From an uncultured Flavobacteriaceae bacterium (GTDB lineage: Bacteria > Bacteroidota > Bacteroidia > Flavobacteriales > Flavobacteriaceae), in NCBI GenBank assembly GCA_943842245.1, contig CALTAJ010000002.1, forward strand, positions 893,596 through 957,595: DNA of 64,000 bases, written 5' to 3'. Made by a program: the position numbers and the translations under genes. A model generated the notes under the pieces. The model was given only the letters and a program-made list of their open reading frames with translations. It was not told the DNA's origin and did no database searches. This document shows positions 9,642 through 18,803 of the stretch, one piece after another. The number at the start of each line of letters is the position of its first letter. Positions within the stretch are counted from its first letter, which is position 1.

Positions 9642-10675
9642 TTAGGACTTTCCTTGAATGCCCATTCATCCACCCATCTACTTAACACTCTTACCCATTC
9701 ATCTCGATCATTAATACATGGGATTACATGTAAATGCTTTCCACCATTTTCTTCGAAATCTTCTGCTGCTTCCATACCAATTTCCTCTAATGTTTCCAAA
9801 CAATCTGAAACAAAAGCTGGGGTAGCAATAGCCAATTCTTTAATCCCTTTTTTTGCAAATTTTTCTACTGTTTTATCTGTATAAGGTTTTAGCCAAGATC
9901 CTAAAATAGAAACTCGAGATTGAAAACTTGTAGAGTATGACCCTTCTTTTAATTCTAAATATTCTGCTACTTTAATAGATGTCATCTCGCACTGATGACG
10001 ATAACAATATTGATGGGCAGGAGAATCTTCAAAACAACACTTTCCATCCATTTTACAATGAGATTTAGTCACATCAGATTTTCTAATATGCCGTTCAGGA
10101 ACTCCGTGATAAGAAAATAATAAATGTTCCCAATTCGTGCCTTGTAACTTTTCTTGAATAGAATTCCCTAAAATTCTAATATAATCTGGATGATTATAAA
10201 AAGAGGGTAAAGAAGTAAGCTGAATTTCCGGGAAATATTCTTTTTGAAGTTTTTCAGCCAAAACTAAAATAGTTTCTGTTGTTGCCATGGCAAACTGAGG
10301 ATATAAAGGGATAATTAGGACATCAGTAACTCCAAGCTGTTTTAAGTTTTCCATTCCTGTTTTAATAGAAGGATTTCCATAGCGCATTGCTAGCTGAACT
10401 GGAACTGACACTTTGTTTTGAACCTTTTCTTGTAATTTTTTAGAAAGCACAATCAAGGGAGAACCTTCATCCCACCAAATTTTTCGATATGCTTCTGCTG
10501 ATTTTTTTGGTCTGGTTTTTAAAATAATTCCTTTAACCAAAAAAGTTCGAAACCACTTGGGTAAATCAATCACCCTTTCATCCATTAAAAACTCATCTAA
10601 ATAATCTCTTACATCTTCGTTATTTGTACTATCTGGAGAACCCAGATTGACCATTAAAACTCCTTTCATGCACAA
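9638..10675 (-). CDS. hemH: Ferrochelatase
   Basis: Inserts Fe2+ into protoporphyrin IX, the last step of protoheme synthesis. The 345 residues match the family. The N-terminal GVLMVNLGSPD and the active-site region LFSYHGVPERH (His190) are present. A cluster of five cysteines between about residues 205 and 227 (C-x5-CC-x9-C-x4-C) is notable and could hold an iron-sulfur centre, as known for some bacterial ferrochelatases. The start may be the Met at codon 4 (10666) rather than codon 1. It lies directly downstream of the AraC-type regulator and is back-to-back with the hemA operon. Confidence 0.95.
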   Translation of the reverse strand: MCMKGVLMVNLGSPDSTNNEDVRDYLDEFLMDERVIDLPKWFRTFLVKGIILKTRPKKSAEAYRKIWWDEGSPLIVLSKKLQEKVQNKVSVPVQLAMRYGNPSIKTGMENLKQLGVTDVLIIPLYPQFAMATTETILVLAEKLQKEYFPEIQLTSLPSFYNHPDYIRILGNSIQEKLQGTNWEHLLFSYHGVPERHIRKSDVTKSHCKMDGKCCFEDSPAHQYCYRHQCEMTSIKVAEYLELKEGSYSTSFQSRVSILGSWLKPYTDKTVEKFAKKGIKELAIATPAFVSDCLETLEEIGMEAAEDFEENGGKHLHVIPCINDRDEWVRVLSRWVDEWAFKESPK

Positions 10676-10679
10676 TTTT

Positions 10680-11567
10680 TTACGAAGATACTGAACCTAA
10701 ATATTTCTTGGGAGTGGTTCCATATTTCTTTTTAAAAGCAGATATAAAATGACTAGCTGTGCTGTAACCTAGTTTAAGACCAACTTCATTCACGTTATAC
10801 TTTTGTGAATTTAACATTCTTCGAGCTTCATCCATTTTATGGTCTAATAAGTAGGTGAAAACCGTATCACCATATAGCTGCTTGAAGCCATCCTTTAGTT
10901 TTTTCAAAGAAAGTCCAATTTCAACTGATAATTGATCTAGAGAAGGAGGATCAGTCATCCTGTCGAGGATTATTTTCTTGGCTTTTCTTATTTTTTGAAC
11001 GTTTTCCTCGTCCACTAAAAAAGGACATTGCTCTGTAGAGGGATTCTCATTCTTGTTGAAATATAGGCTCAAAAGTTCGTAGACTTTCCCCGTAAAATAC
11101 AATGACTTCATACTGTCGTGAACTTTAGCTTGTAAAATTTGACTCAAAACTACAGCAATGGATGAGGTAAAAGGTAAACTATCATAATACTTTCTTGCTT
11201 TATTTTCAGGACTTAAAAATGATATATGATCTGCATCTGAAGAGAATAAAGAATGAAATTTTTTTATTGAAATCAAAATACTTACAATCCAGGTATCTGT
11301 TGACAACTCTACTTCTAAAGGCAAAGCTTTTTGAGGGTTATATAATAACATTGAATGATTTTCTAGCACTTGAAAGGTATAGCTGCCCTTATTAAATATA
11401 AAGTTTGTTTGTCCTTTTAAACAAAAATGAAATTGGATAACTTCATTATTTACAGGATGTTTTTTCTTTAAAACTACTTCAGAATCGTTCTTTATTCTGA
11501 GAACAGAAAAACCTGTTTCAATCTCTGTTTCGTAAAAAGAACTTATATCGTTATTTTTCATACACAA
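10680..11567 (-). CDS. AraC family transcriptional regulator of the heme locus
   Basis: 295 residues: an N-terminal cupin-like sensing part and a C-terminal double helix-turn-helix (about 195-290) with the AraC signature ending in SHFISAFKKKYGTTPKKYLG. It sits between hemH (four bases downstream) and the divergent hemA operon, a conserved position in Flavobacteriaceae as I recall. Control of the divergent heme genes is the obvious inference but nothing in the sequence proves it. The ligand, possibly an iron or heme signal, is unknown. Confidence 0.9.
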   Translation of the reverse strand: MCMKNNDISSFYETEIETGFSVLRIKNDSEVVLKKKHPVNNEVIQFHFCLKGQTNFIFNKGSYTFQVLENHSMLLYNPQKALPLEVELSTDTWIVSILISIKKFHSLFSSDADHISFLSPENKARKYYDSLPFTSSIAVVLSQILQAKVHDSMKSLYFTGKVYELLSLYFNKNENPSTEQCPFLVDEENVQKIRKAKKIILDRMTDPPSLDQLSVEIGLSLKKLKDGFKQLYGDTVFTYLLDHKMDEARRMLNSQKYNVNEVGLKLGYSTASHFISAFKKKYGTTPKKYLGSVSS

Positions 11568-11706
11568 TCCTTTTATTAAATTAGGTTTAAAATCTATAGA
11601 AAGTTAAAATAAACTTTATTTTTAATCCTTTTAAGGGGAAAAAATATACAGACCTTTTAAGCTATTTAAAAACTTTTTAGCGTTATTTTTTAAGTATGAT
11701 CTCACT

Positions 11707-11714
11707 TATTTTTG
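11707..11714 (+). promoter_or_regulatory. Putative -7 box for the hemA operon
   Basis: TATTTTTG fits the Bacteroidota -7 consensus TAnnTTTG and stands 29 bases before the hemA start, in the 175-bp gap between the divergent AraC-type gene and hemA. No clear TTG box lies 19 bases upstream, so the call is weak. Confidence 0.38.
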
Positions 11715-11742
11715 CAGTGTAAATATAAACTTTTAATAAAAA

Positions 11743-12972
11743 TTGCATTACTTTTTTGTAATAGGTTTGAGCTATAAAACTGCGTCTATTGATTTTAGAG
11801 AACAGTTTAGCCTTAATGAATCAAGGCAACATGCTCTTTTTTTAGAGGCGAAGGAAAAAAAAATCAAAGACTTAATCATAGTAAATACGTGCAATAGAAC
11901 AGAACTTTATGCGTGGTCTAAAGATGCGGAAACCCTTGTAGATCTAATTTGTAAACATTCTGGAGGAGAAAAGGCTCTATTTGATCAAATTGGCTATAAA
12001 TTTAAAGGGGAAGATTGCCTCAATCACCTATTTAGAGTAGGTTCAGGTCTTGAAAGTCAAATTTTAGGTGATTTTGAAATCATTGGTCAAATCAAGCAAG
12101 GCTTTTACAGATCAAAAAAAATGGGGTTAGCTCAAGGCTACCTTGAACGCTTAACCAATGCTGTAATTCAGTCCAGCAAACGTATTAAGACAGAAACTGA
12201 AATATCAAGTGGAGCTACATCAGTTGCTTTTGCTTCAGTTCAGTATATTCTTAAAAACGTAATAGATGTTTACAGTAAAAATATTTTGCTTTTTGGTACT
12301 GGTAAAATTGGCACAAATACATGTGAAAACTTAATAAAGCACACTCAAAAAGATCATATTACCCTTATTAACAGAACCCAATCTCGAGCGGAAAAAATTG
12401 CTAGCAAATTTCCAGTAATTGTAAAACCCTATGGGGATTTAACTTCTTCAATTCACGTTGCTGACGTTTTAATCGTAGCTACAGGGGCACAGAATCCAAC
12501 AATTACTACAGATCTTATTCACACAAACAAACCTTTGCTTATTCTTGACCTTTCCATTCCTAGAAATGTAGCTTCAGAAGTAAATAACATGAGTAATGTA
12601 AAGGTGGTCCATTTAGATGAACTTTCTCAAATAACTGATGCAACTTTCGAGAAACGAAAAAAATTCATTCCAAAAGCGGAAGCGATAATTGAGGAGGTTA
12701 AATCAGAATTTTTGGTGTGGCTAGAACATCGGAAGTACATCCCAGCTTTGAATGCTTTTAAAGAAAAAATGGTTGTTTCTGAAAAAGAAGAAATAGAAAT
12801 TAAGAAATATGTTACTAACTGCTTTGGATATCAGAAGAAACAACAAATTGCTCAGAAAATAACTGGTCAAATTGCAGCTTATATTCGTGAAAATCCCCAG
12901 AAAGCAGAAGAAACCATTGAACTTCTTGAAGATATCTTTCAACTTTCAACAGAGAAACTCCCGCAAAGATGA
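11743..12972 (+). CDS. hemA: Glutamyl-tRNA reductase
   Basis: First enzyme of the C5 pathway, reducing glutamyl-tRNA(Glu) to glutamate-1-semialdehyde. The 409 residues begin with the family motif HYFFVIGLSYKTA; the catalytic Cys50 is in VNTCNRTELY, and the NADPH domain has FGTGKIG. The start is TTG at 11743: an in-frame stop codon at 11737 excludes anything upstream, and the conserved N-terminus begins right after it. A UUG start on the committed step may hold expression low. hemC overlaps its stop by four bases. Confidence 0.95.
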   Translation: MHYFFVIGLSYKTASIDFREQFSLNESRQHALFLEAKEKKIKDLIIVNTCNRTELYAWSKDAETLVDLICKHSGGEKALFDQIGYKFKGEDCLNHLFRVGSGLESQILGDFEIIGQIKQGFYRSKKMGLAQGYLERLTNAVIQSSKRIKTETEISSGATSVAFASVQYILKNVIDVYSKNILLFGTGKIGTNTCENLIKHTQKDHITLINRTQSRAEKIASKFPVIVKPYGDLTSSIHVADVLIVATGAQNPTITTDLIHTNKPLLILDLSIPRNVASEVNNMSNVKVVHLDELSQITDATFEKRKKFIPKAEAIIEEVKSEFLVWLEHRKYIPALNAFKEKMVVSEKEEIEIKKYVTNCFGYQKKQQIAQKITGQIAAYIRENPQKAEETIELLEDIFQLSTEKLPQR

Positions 12973-13874
12973 TTCGTATTGGAACCCGTAAAAGTTCATT
13001 GGCAATATGGCAAGCTAATCATGTCAAGAGTAAATTGGAAAAATTAGGTTTTGCATGCACTCTGGTAACCCTAAAAAGTAGTGGAGATCAAGATTTAATT
13101 CAGCCACTTTATTCAATGGGTATCCAAGGAATTTTCACCAAAACCTTAGATCATGCTCTTTTAAACGATTCTATCGATATAGCTGTTCATAGTCTTAAAG
13201 ATGTACCTACTTTACTCCCTAAGGGAATTATAATATCAGCTTACCTAGAAAGAGGAGCGGTTAATGATGTCATGGTTTATCACAAAGATTTTATTAATTG
13301 GCAAAAAAATACTCAAATTGGAACTGGTAGCTTAAGAAGAAGAGCTCAATGGTTAAGAAAATACCCACATCATAGCACTGAAAACCTTAGAGGCAATCTT
13401 CAAAAACGATTAAACAAGCTTAATGCTGCAAATTGGGGTGGAGCTATTTTTGCACAAGCCGGTTTAGAGCGATTAAACTTATTAAGAAAGAAATTCACTG
13501 TTTTAGATTGGATGATTCCTGCTCCAGGACAAGGTATTATTAGTGTGGCCAGTTTAGAAAAAAATAAAGCTCTAACAAAATTTCTACAAACCTTAAATTG
13601 CAAAGAAACTCAATTATGTGCTGAAGTAGAGCGAACATTTCTTAGTGAGATAGAAGCTGGTTGTACTGCACCTGTAGGTGCATATGCTCATGTCAAAAAT
13701 GATTTAATGAGCTTTAAATGTGGCCTTTTTTCTTTAGAAGGCTCTGAGGCAATCCTCCATGAAACTCAAGCCAAATTGAGCAATACCAGGGAGCTAGGTT
13801 TAAAAACCGCAATGCATGTTATAGAAAAAGGCGGTTCCGAATTAATGGAAAAAATTAAAAGTCAAATGAGATGA
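12969..13874 (+). CDS. hemC: Hydroxymethylbilane synthase (porphobilinogen deaminase)
   Basis: Polymerises four porphobilinogens into hydroxymethylbilane. The 301 residues include RIGTRKSSLAIWQA at the N-terminus, the substrate-binding SLRRRAQ region (about 121-127) and the dipyrromethane-cofactor Cys232 in EAGCTAPVGAYA. The start overlaps the hemA stop (ATGA) and the hemD start overlaps its own stop, so translation is probably coupled through the three genes. Confidence 0.96.
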   Translation: MIRIGTRKSSLAIWQANHVKSKLEKLGFACTLVTLKSSGDQDLIQPLYSMGIQGIFTKTLDHALLNDSIDIAVHSLKDVPTLLPKGIIISAYLERGAVNDVMVYHKDFINWQKNTQIGTGSLRRRAQWLRKYPHHSTENLRGNLQKRLNKLNAANWGGAIFAQAGLERLNLLRKKFTVLDWMIPAPGQGIISVASLEKNKALTKFLQTLNCKETQLCAEVERTFLSEIEAGCTAPVGAYAHVKNDLMSFKCGLFSLEGSEAILHETQAKLSNTRELGLKTAMHVIEKGGSELMEKIKSQMR

Positions 13875-14536
13875 GATTATTATCTACTAAGATTGTAAGT
13901 TCACACTTTAAAGATGAATTGATTAAAATCGGTATATCTATTATAGAATATCCCATAATCAAAATTGATCCGCTTTATATTAAAATCGACCATGTAAGAT
14001 CAATTTTAATTTTCACCAGTCAAAATGCAGTAAAAATAGTATTTGAATCCGGTGAAATTGTTAAAAAAATAAAAAATAAAAACTGTTTTTGTGTGGGACA
14101 AAAAACAAAGCTTCTTTTGAATAAAAAAGGTATAAATGTTATCAAAATGTTTGAAAGTGCTGCAGATTTAGCTCGTTTTTTAGTAAAAAATCACAAAAAA
14201 GACTCATTTTCTTTTTTTTGTGGACGGCAAAGAAGAAGCGAAATTGAAACATCACTTAATAAATGCAAAATGGATTTAAATATTCATGAAGTTTATAAAA
14301 CAACTTACACTTCAAAATATTTTGAAAACTTTTTTGATGGTATTCTTTTTTTTAGTCCATCAGCAGTATCCAGTTATTTTACAAAAAATACTTGGCCTGA
14401 AAGTGCTCATGGATTTTGCATTGGATCAAGTACATCAAAAACTCTAAGTAAATTCACATCAAATTTTAGTACAGCTAAAAACCCCACTGAAAATCAATTA
14501 TTAAATATAATTCATAAATATTATGTTGAAAAATGA
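13871..14536 (+). CDS. hemD: Uroporphyrinogen-III synthase
   Basis: Cyclises and inverts ring D of hydroxymethylbilane. The 221 residues are poorly conserved, as expected of HemD, but show the FTSQNAV segment (about 50), the short two-domain layout, and the C-terminal [12 protein letters not shown] segment. The identification rests on position between hemC (four-base overlap) and hemE (14-base overlap) as much as on sequence. Very A+T- and Lys-rich, with several homopolymer runs. Confidence 0.85.
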   Translation: MRLLSTKIVSSHFKDELIKIGISIIEYPIIKIDPLYIKIDHVRSILIFTSQNAVKIVFESGEIVKKIKNKNCFCVGQKTKLLLNKKGINVIKMFESAADLARFLVKNHKKDSFSFFCGRQRRSEIETSLNKCKMDLNIHEVYKTTYTSKYFENFFDGILFFSPSAVSSYFTKNTWPESAHGFCIGSSTSKTLSKFTSNFSTAKNPTENQLLNIIHKYYVEK

Positions 14537-15545
14537 TCTTTTTTTAAAAGCTCTTAAGGGAGAAACGGTAACACGTCCACCAGTCTGGATGATGCGTCAA
14601 GCTGGACGTTATTTACCTGATTTTATGGCCTTAAAACATAAATATGACTTTTTTACAAGATGTCAAACACCAGAACTAGCAACTGAAATAACAATAATGC
14701 CAATTGATCAGATAGGTCCAGATGCTGCTATTTTATTTAGTGATATTTTGGTTGTACTTCAAGCAATGCAAATACCCGTTGAAATGAAAGATGGGACTGG
14801 CCCTTGGATTCCTAATCCAATACGCTCTCAAATAGATGTTGATAATGTTATTATACCTGATATTAGTGAACACTTGGGCTATGTTATGGATGCTATAAAA
14901 ATGACTCAAGAAGAACTCAATCAAAGAGTTCCTTTAATAGGTTTTGCAGGTTCTCCATGGACATTATTTTGTTACGCAGTTCAAGGTCAAGGTTCAAAAA
15001 CATTTGACAAAGCAAAAGCCTTTTGTTTTAGTCAACCAAAAACAGCTCATGCTTTACTTCAAAAGATCACAGATACAACCATTCTATATTTGAAAGAAAA
15101 GGTTAACTCCGGAGTTAATGCTATTCAAATTTTTGACTCTTGGGGAGGAATTCTTTCTCCTGAGGATTATAACATTTATTCTTGGCCATATATCCTACAA
15201 ATAGTAAAAGCTATAAAGGATGAAATACCGACAATTATTTTTGGAAAAGGCTGCTGGTTTGCTCTTCATGAAATGAAGAGTTCCGGAGCAGCTGCGCTAG
15301 GGGTAGATTGGACCTGTTCAGCGAGAAATGCTCGTTATCTATCTGGAGGCCAAATCACTCTGCAAGGAAACTTTGATCCCTCACGCTTACTTTCACCTAT
15401 CCCTGAAATTACAGAAGCAGTTTATAAAATGATCAATGAATTTGGAAAAGATCGCTACATAGTTAATTTAGGACATGGAATCCTACCCAATATTCCTGTT
15501 GATCATGCAAAAGCATTTGTAGATGCTGTAAAGTCATATTATTAA
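14523..15545 (+). CDS. hemE: Uroporphyrinogen decarboxylase
   Basis: Converts uroporphyrinogen III to coproporphyrinogen III. The 340 residues carry the signature [17 protein letters not shown] at about 18-34, the second conserved segment FAGSPWTLF, and the C-terminal [10 protein letters not shown]. The gene begins inside hemD (14-base overlap) and hemF follows four bases after its stop. Confidence 0.96.
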   Translation: MLKNDLFLKALKGETVTRPPVWMMRQAGRYLPDFMALKHKYDFFTRCQTPELATEITIMPIDQIGPDAAILFSDILVVLQAMQIPVEMKDGTGPWIPNPIRSQIDVDNVIIPDISEHLGYVMDAIKMTQEELNQRVPLIGFAGSPWTLFCYAVQGQGSKTFDKAKAFCFSQPKTAHALLQKITDTTILYLKEKVNSGVNAIQIFDSWGGILSPEDYNIYSWPYILQIVKAIKDEIPTIIFGKGCWFALHEMKSSGAAALGVDWTCSARNARYLSGGQITLQGNFDPSRLLSPIPEITEAVYKMINEFGKDRYIVNLGHGILPNIPVDHAKAFVDAVKSYY

Positions 15546-15549
15546 CACA

Positions 15550-16458
15550 GTGAAGATGAAAGATTTATTTTATAATTATATCAAAGATTTACAGGATAAA
15601 ATAACTCAAGAACTTGAGGCTATCGATGGTAAAACGTGCTTTAAAGAAGACTTATGGGAAAGACTTGAAGGAGGTGGTGGGCGTACTAGGATCCTTGAAA
15701 ATGGTAATGTAATAGAAAAAGGAGGAGTAAATATTTCGTCTGTTAATGGAGCACTACCTAAAAAGATGCAAGATTATTTTAAGGTTGGTAAAGTTGATTT
15801 TTTTGCATGTGGTTTAAGTTTAGTAATACATCCTATAAATCCGATGGCTCCGACTGTCCACGCAAACTGGCGTTATTTTGAAATGTATGATCAAAAAGGG
15901 GCCGTTATCGATCGATGGTTTGGTGGAGGACAAGACTTGACACCTTATTATCTTTTTGAAGAGGACGTTCAATATTTTCATCAAACATGCAAAACTGTTT
16001 GTGATCAATATCATCCCGACTATTATTTAGATTTTAAAAAAAATTGTGACTCTTATTTTTTTAATAATCATCGCAATGAGTCAAGAGGGGTCGGGGGTCT
16101 CTTTTTTGATTATCTAAAAAAAAATAACACTTTTAGCTTAGATGATCGCTTTAAGTTCGTCACTGCGGTTGGTGATTCTTTTTTGACTGCATATATTCCT
16201 TTACTAAAAAAACGAAAAGATTTAAATTATAATACAGAACAACGTAATTGGCAAGAAATTAGAAGAGGACGTTATGTTGAATTTAATCTTATTCATGATA
16301 AAGGAACCCTATTTGGATTAAACACAAATGGAAGAATTGAAAGTATTTTAATGAGTCTTCCCCCCAAAGTACAATGGAGATATGACTTCGAACCTGAACC
16401 AAACACTGAAGAAGCACGTCTTTTAGAAGTTTTAAAGTCCCCTAGAAACTGGGCTTAA
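15550..16458 (+). CDS. hemF: Oxygen-dependent coproporphyrinogen III oxidase
   Basis: Decarboxylates coproporphyrinogen III to protoporphyrinogen IX using O2. The 302 residues include the invariant HANWRYFEMYD and GGGQDLTPYYL segments and NESRGVGGLFFDYL. The start could be codon 1 or the Met at codon 3 (15556). Presence of HemF, together with HemJ, indicates aerobic heme synthesis; no hemN is in the window. It is followed 62 bases later by an antiporter gene. Confidence 0.96.
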   Translation: MKMKDLFYNYIKDLQDKITQELEAIDGKTCFKEDLWERLEGGGGRTRILENGNVIEKGGVNISSVNGALPKKMQDYFKVGKVDFFACGLSLVIHPINPMAPTVHANWRYFEMYDQKGAVIDRWFGGGQDLTPYYLFEEDVQYFHQTCKTVCDQYHPDYYLDFKKNCDSYFFNNHRNESRGVGGLFFDYLKKNNTFSLDDRFKFVTAVGDSFLTAYIPLLKKRKDLNYNTEQRNWQEIRRGRYVEFNLIHDKGTLFGLNTNGRIESILMSLPPKVQWRYDFEPEPNTEEARLLEVLKSPRNWA

Positions 16459-16520
16459 AATCTTTTCTCATGAAAGAAAACAGAATATTTTGTATTTTAA
16501 TTATCTAATCTAGCTTTGCT

Positions 16521-17816
16521 GTGAATACCCTATACATCTTATTTGTACTCCCCTTATTAATTATATTTTCTTATTTATTTGATGCTTTTTCTCGAAAAAC
16601 AAAATTCCCTTCTGTAATCTTATTAATGGCAACGGGAATAATATTTCGTTTTTTCATTTCCTTTTCGGGCTATGACGATTTTGCCTTTCTAGACAATTTA
16701 ATCCCAGTACTAGGCACTCTAGGTCTTATTTTAATCGTTTTAGAAGGAGCGATAGAGCTAGAAATCAATCGTAAAAAAATGCCGCTAATTTTAAAAGGTT
16801 TTTTAGCAGCTTTGGTAATACTTATTGCCAATATTTTTGCATTACAATGGGTCTTTGAAAATATTTTTGGAATTCAAAATACCATTGCAATACTTTTTGC
16901 TATACCTCTTTCTATTATAAGTAGTGCAGTTGCTATTCCATCAGCTGCAAGTTTGATAGATAAAGAACGTGAATTCATAATATATGAATCTACATTTTCT
17001 GATATTTTAGGGATTATGATATTCAATTATGCAATACGACAATTTGAGTCTGATCAAGTTCTTGTAGGGGCTGAGCCTTTAATTTCTCTTGTACTACAAA
17101 TACTTGGAGTAATTATGATCTCTTTACTTATAACTTATGTCTTATTTAGACTTATGCAACAAATTGATCATAATGTTAAATTTTTTTTAATTCTTGCACT
17201 ATTAATCTTAGTTTATGCTTTTGGAAAGCTATTACATCTTCCTGCTCTAGTAACCATATTTATTTTTGGAATCTTTATGAGCAATGTCAAAAGTTTACTC
17301 CCCAGATTTTTAAGAAACTATCTTGACTTGGATGCTACAAGAAAAGAAATTCAAGAATTTCACATCCTCACTGCGGAATCAACTTTTTTAGTTCGGACTT
17401 TTTTCTTTTTGTTTTTTGGTTTTTCAATTCAACTATCAAATTTTAAAAGTATAATTCCTTTTTTTTATGGTCTGATAATATTTCTTATTATGTTCTTCAT
17501 ACGGTATATGTACATAACTTTTACTAGCTTAAAAATTAAACCGAGTCCTCTTGTTTATATGTCCCCTAGGGGTTTAATAAGCATCTTATTATTTATACAA
17601 TTAAAAGATGTTTCTTTCATCAGTTTAGACCAAAGTCCCATTGATGAACGTGTATTACTAATAGTAATATTAAGCTCGATGTTGGTTATGCTTTTAGGTA
17701 CTATGAAAAAACAAAAAGACAAAGAAGAAATTATAATTGACGATGAAGAATCAATTTCAATAGAAATGGATATTGAAACTTCAAAAGTGTCAAATGATGA
17801 AACCGAAAATTTATAA
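16521..17816 (+). CDS. Cation:proton antiporter (NhaP/CPA1-like)
   Basis: 431-residue membrane protein with about twelve hydrophobic segments, the Na/H-exchanger-type EGAIELEINRKK region after helix 3 and a long acidic C-terminal tail (about 395-431). The start is GTG at 16521, in frame with the first membrane helix. It sits between hemF and hemB, 11 bases before hemB, so it is probably co-transcribed with heme genes, although no functional link is known to me. Ion specificity is not readable. Confidence 0.83.
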   Translation: MNTLYILFVLPLLIIFSYLFDAFSRKTKFPSVILLMATGIIFRFFISFSGYDDFAFLDNLIPVLGTLGLILIVLEGAIELEINRKKMPLILKGFLAALVILIANIFALQWVFENIFGIQNTIAILFAIPLSIISSAVAIPSAASLIDKEREFIIYESTFSDILGIMIFNYAIRQFESDQVLVGAEPLISLVLQILGVIMISLLITYVLFRLMQQIDHNVKFFLILALLILVYAFGKLLHLPALVTIFIFGIFMSNVKSLLPRFLRNYLDLDATRKEIQEFHILTAESTFLVRTFFFLFFGFSIQLSNFKSIIPFFYGLIIFLIMFFIRYMYITFTSLKIKPSPLVYMSPRGLISILLFIQLKDVSFISLDQSPIDERVLLIVILSSMLVMLLGTMKKQKDKEEIIIDDEESISIEMDIETSKVSNDETENL

Positions 17817-17827
17817 AAAAACAAACA

Positions 17828-18799
17828 ATGTACCCTATTCAGCGAAATCGTAGATTAAGAAGCAGTGAAAGCCTAAGGGCTCTATTTCAGGAATATAGTC
17901 TAAGCTCAAACGACTTTATTGTCCCTTTATTTGTTATTGATGGTAAGCAACAAAAAGAAGAAATCTCGTCTATGCCAGGCTATTACAGAATGAGTACTGA
18001 CTTGGTCTCTATACATGTTAAGAATCTTTGGTCGATGGGATTAAAATCGGTTTTACTTTTTGTCAAAGTCCCCGATTCACTTAAAGATAATGAAGGTACT
18101 GAAGCTTTAAATCCAGACGGATTGATGCAGCGTGCAATCAAAACAGTCAAGGATTCAGTTCCAAAAATGATAGTTATGACTGATGTTGCACTAGACCCCT
18201 ATTCTTCTTTTGGACATGATGGAATTGTTAAAGAAGGAATTATTTTAAACGATGCCACAGTAACACTGCTTTCAAAAATGGCTTTATCGCACGCTCAGGC
18301 AGGAGCCGATGTAATAGCTCCAAGCGATATGATGGATGGAAGGGTTCTAAAAATTCGACAACTTCTCGAAGCCGAGAGCTATACTGATATTGTAATTATG
18401 AGTTACAGTGCAAAATACGCTTCTGGTTTTTATGGTCCATTTAGAGATGCACTGGATTCAACTCCTAGTTTTGGAGATAAAAAAACATATCAAATGGATT
18501 TTAGGAATCGAAAGGAGGCATTGATTGAATCAAAACGTGATATAGAAGAAGGAGCAGATATCTTAATGGTAAAGCCAGGATTAGCATATTTAGATATTAT
18601 TAATGAATTGAGAGAAAAGGTGGATGCTCCAATAGCAGCATATCAAGTAAGTGGAGAATACGCAATGTTAAAAGCTGCTGCTGAAAAAGGATGGTTAGAT
18701 CACGATCAAATTATGATGGAGCAACTTTTTAGTTTTAAACGCGCAGGAGCTTCACTTATAGCAACTTATTTTGCCGAGGAAGCAGTCAAATTAATCTAA
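17828..18799 (+). CDS. hemB: Delta-aminolevulinic acid dehydratase (porphobilinogen synthase)
   Basis: Condenses two 5-aminolevulinates into porphobilinogen. The 323 residues carry both Schiff-base lysines, Lys196 in YSAKYASGFYGPFRDA and Lys249 in MVKPGLAYLD. The metal region reads DVALDPYSSFGHDG, lacking the cysteines of the zinc enzymes, so this is the Mg2+-type. It closes the forward heme cluster; hemL and gltX are not in the window. Confidence 0.97.
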   Translation: MYPIQRNRRLRSSESLRALFQEYSLSSNDFIVPLFVIDGKQQKEEISSMPGYYRMSTDLVSIHVKNLWSMGLKSVLLFVKVPDSLKDNEGTEALNPDGLMQRAIKTVKDSVPKMIVMTDVALDPYSSFGHDGIVKEGIILNDATVTLLSKMALSHAQAGADVIAPSDMMDGRVLKIRQLLEAESYTDIVIMSYSAKYASGFYGPFRDALDSTPSFGDKKTYQMDFRNRKEALIESKRDIEEGADILMVKPGLAYLDIINELREKVDAPIAAYQVSGEYAMLKAAAEKGWLDHDQIMMEQLFSFKRAGASLIATYFAEEAVKLI

Positions 18800-18803
18800 A
18801 ATT

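Noticed and set aside
9376..9645. Plus-strand ORF of 89 codons opposite the MATE gene
   Set aside because: It is the complement of conserved MATE membrane helices and has no features of its own. The same holds for other opposite-strand ORFs inside recognised genes.
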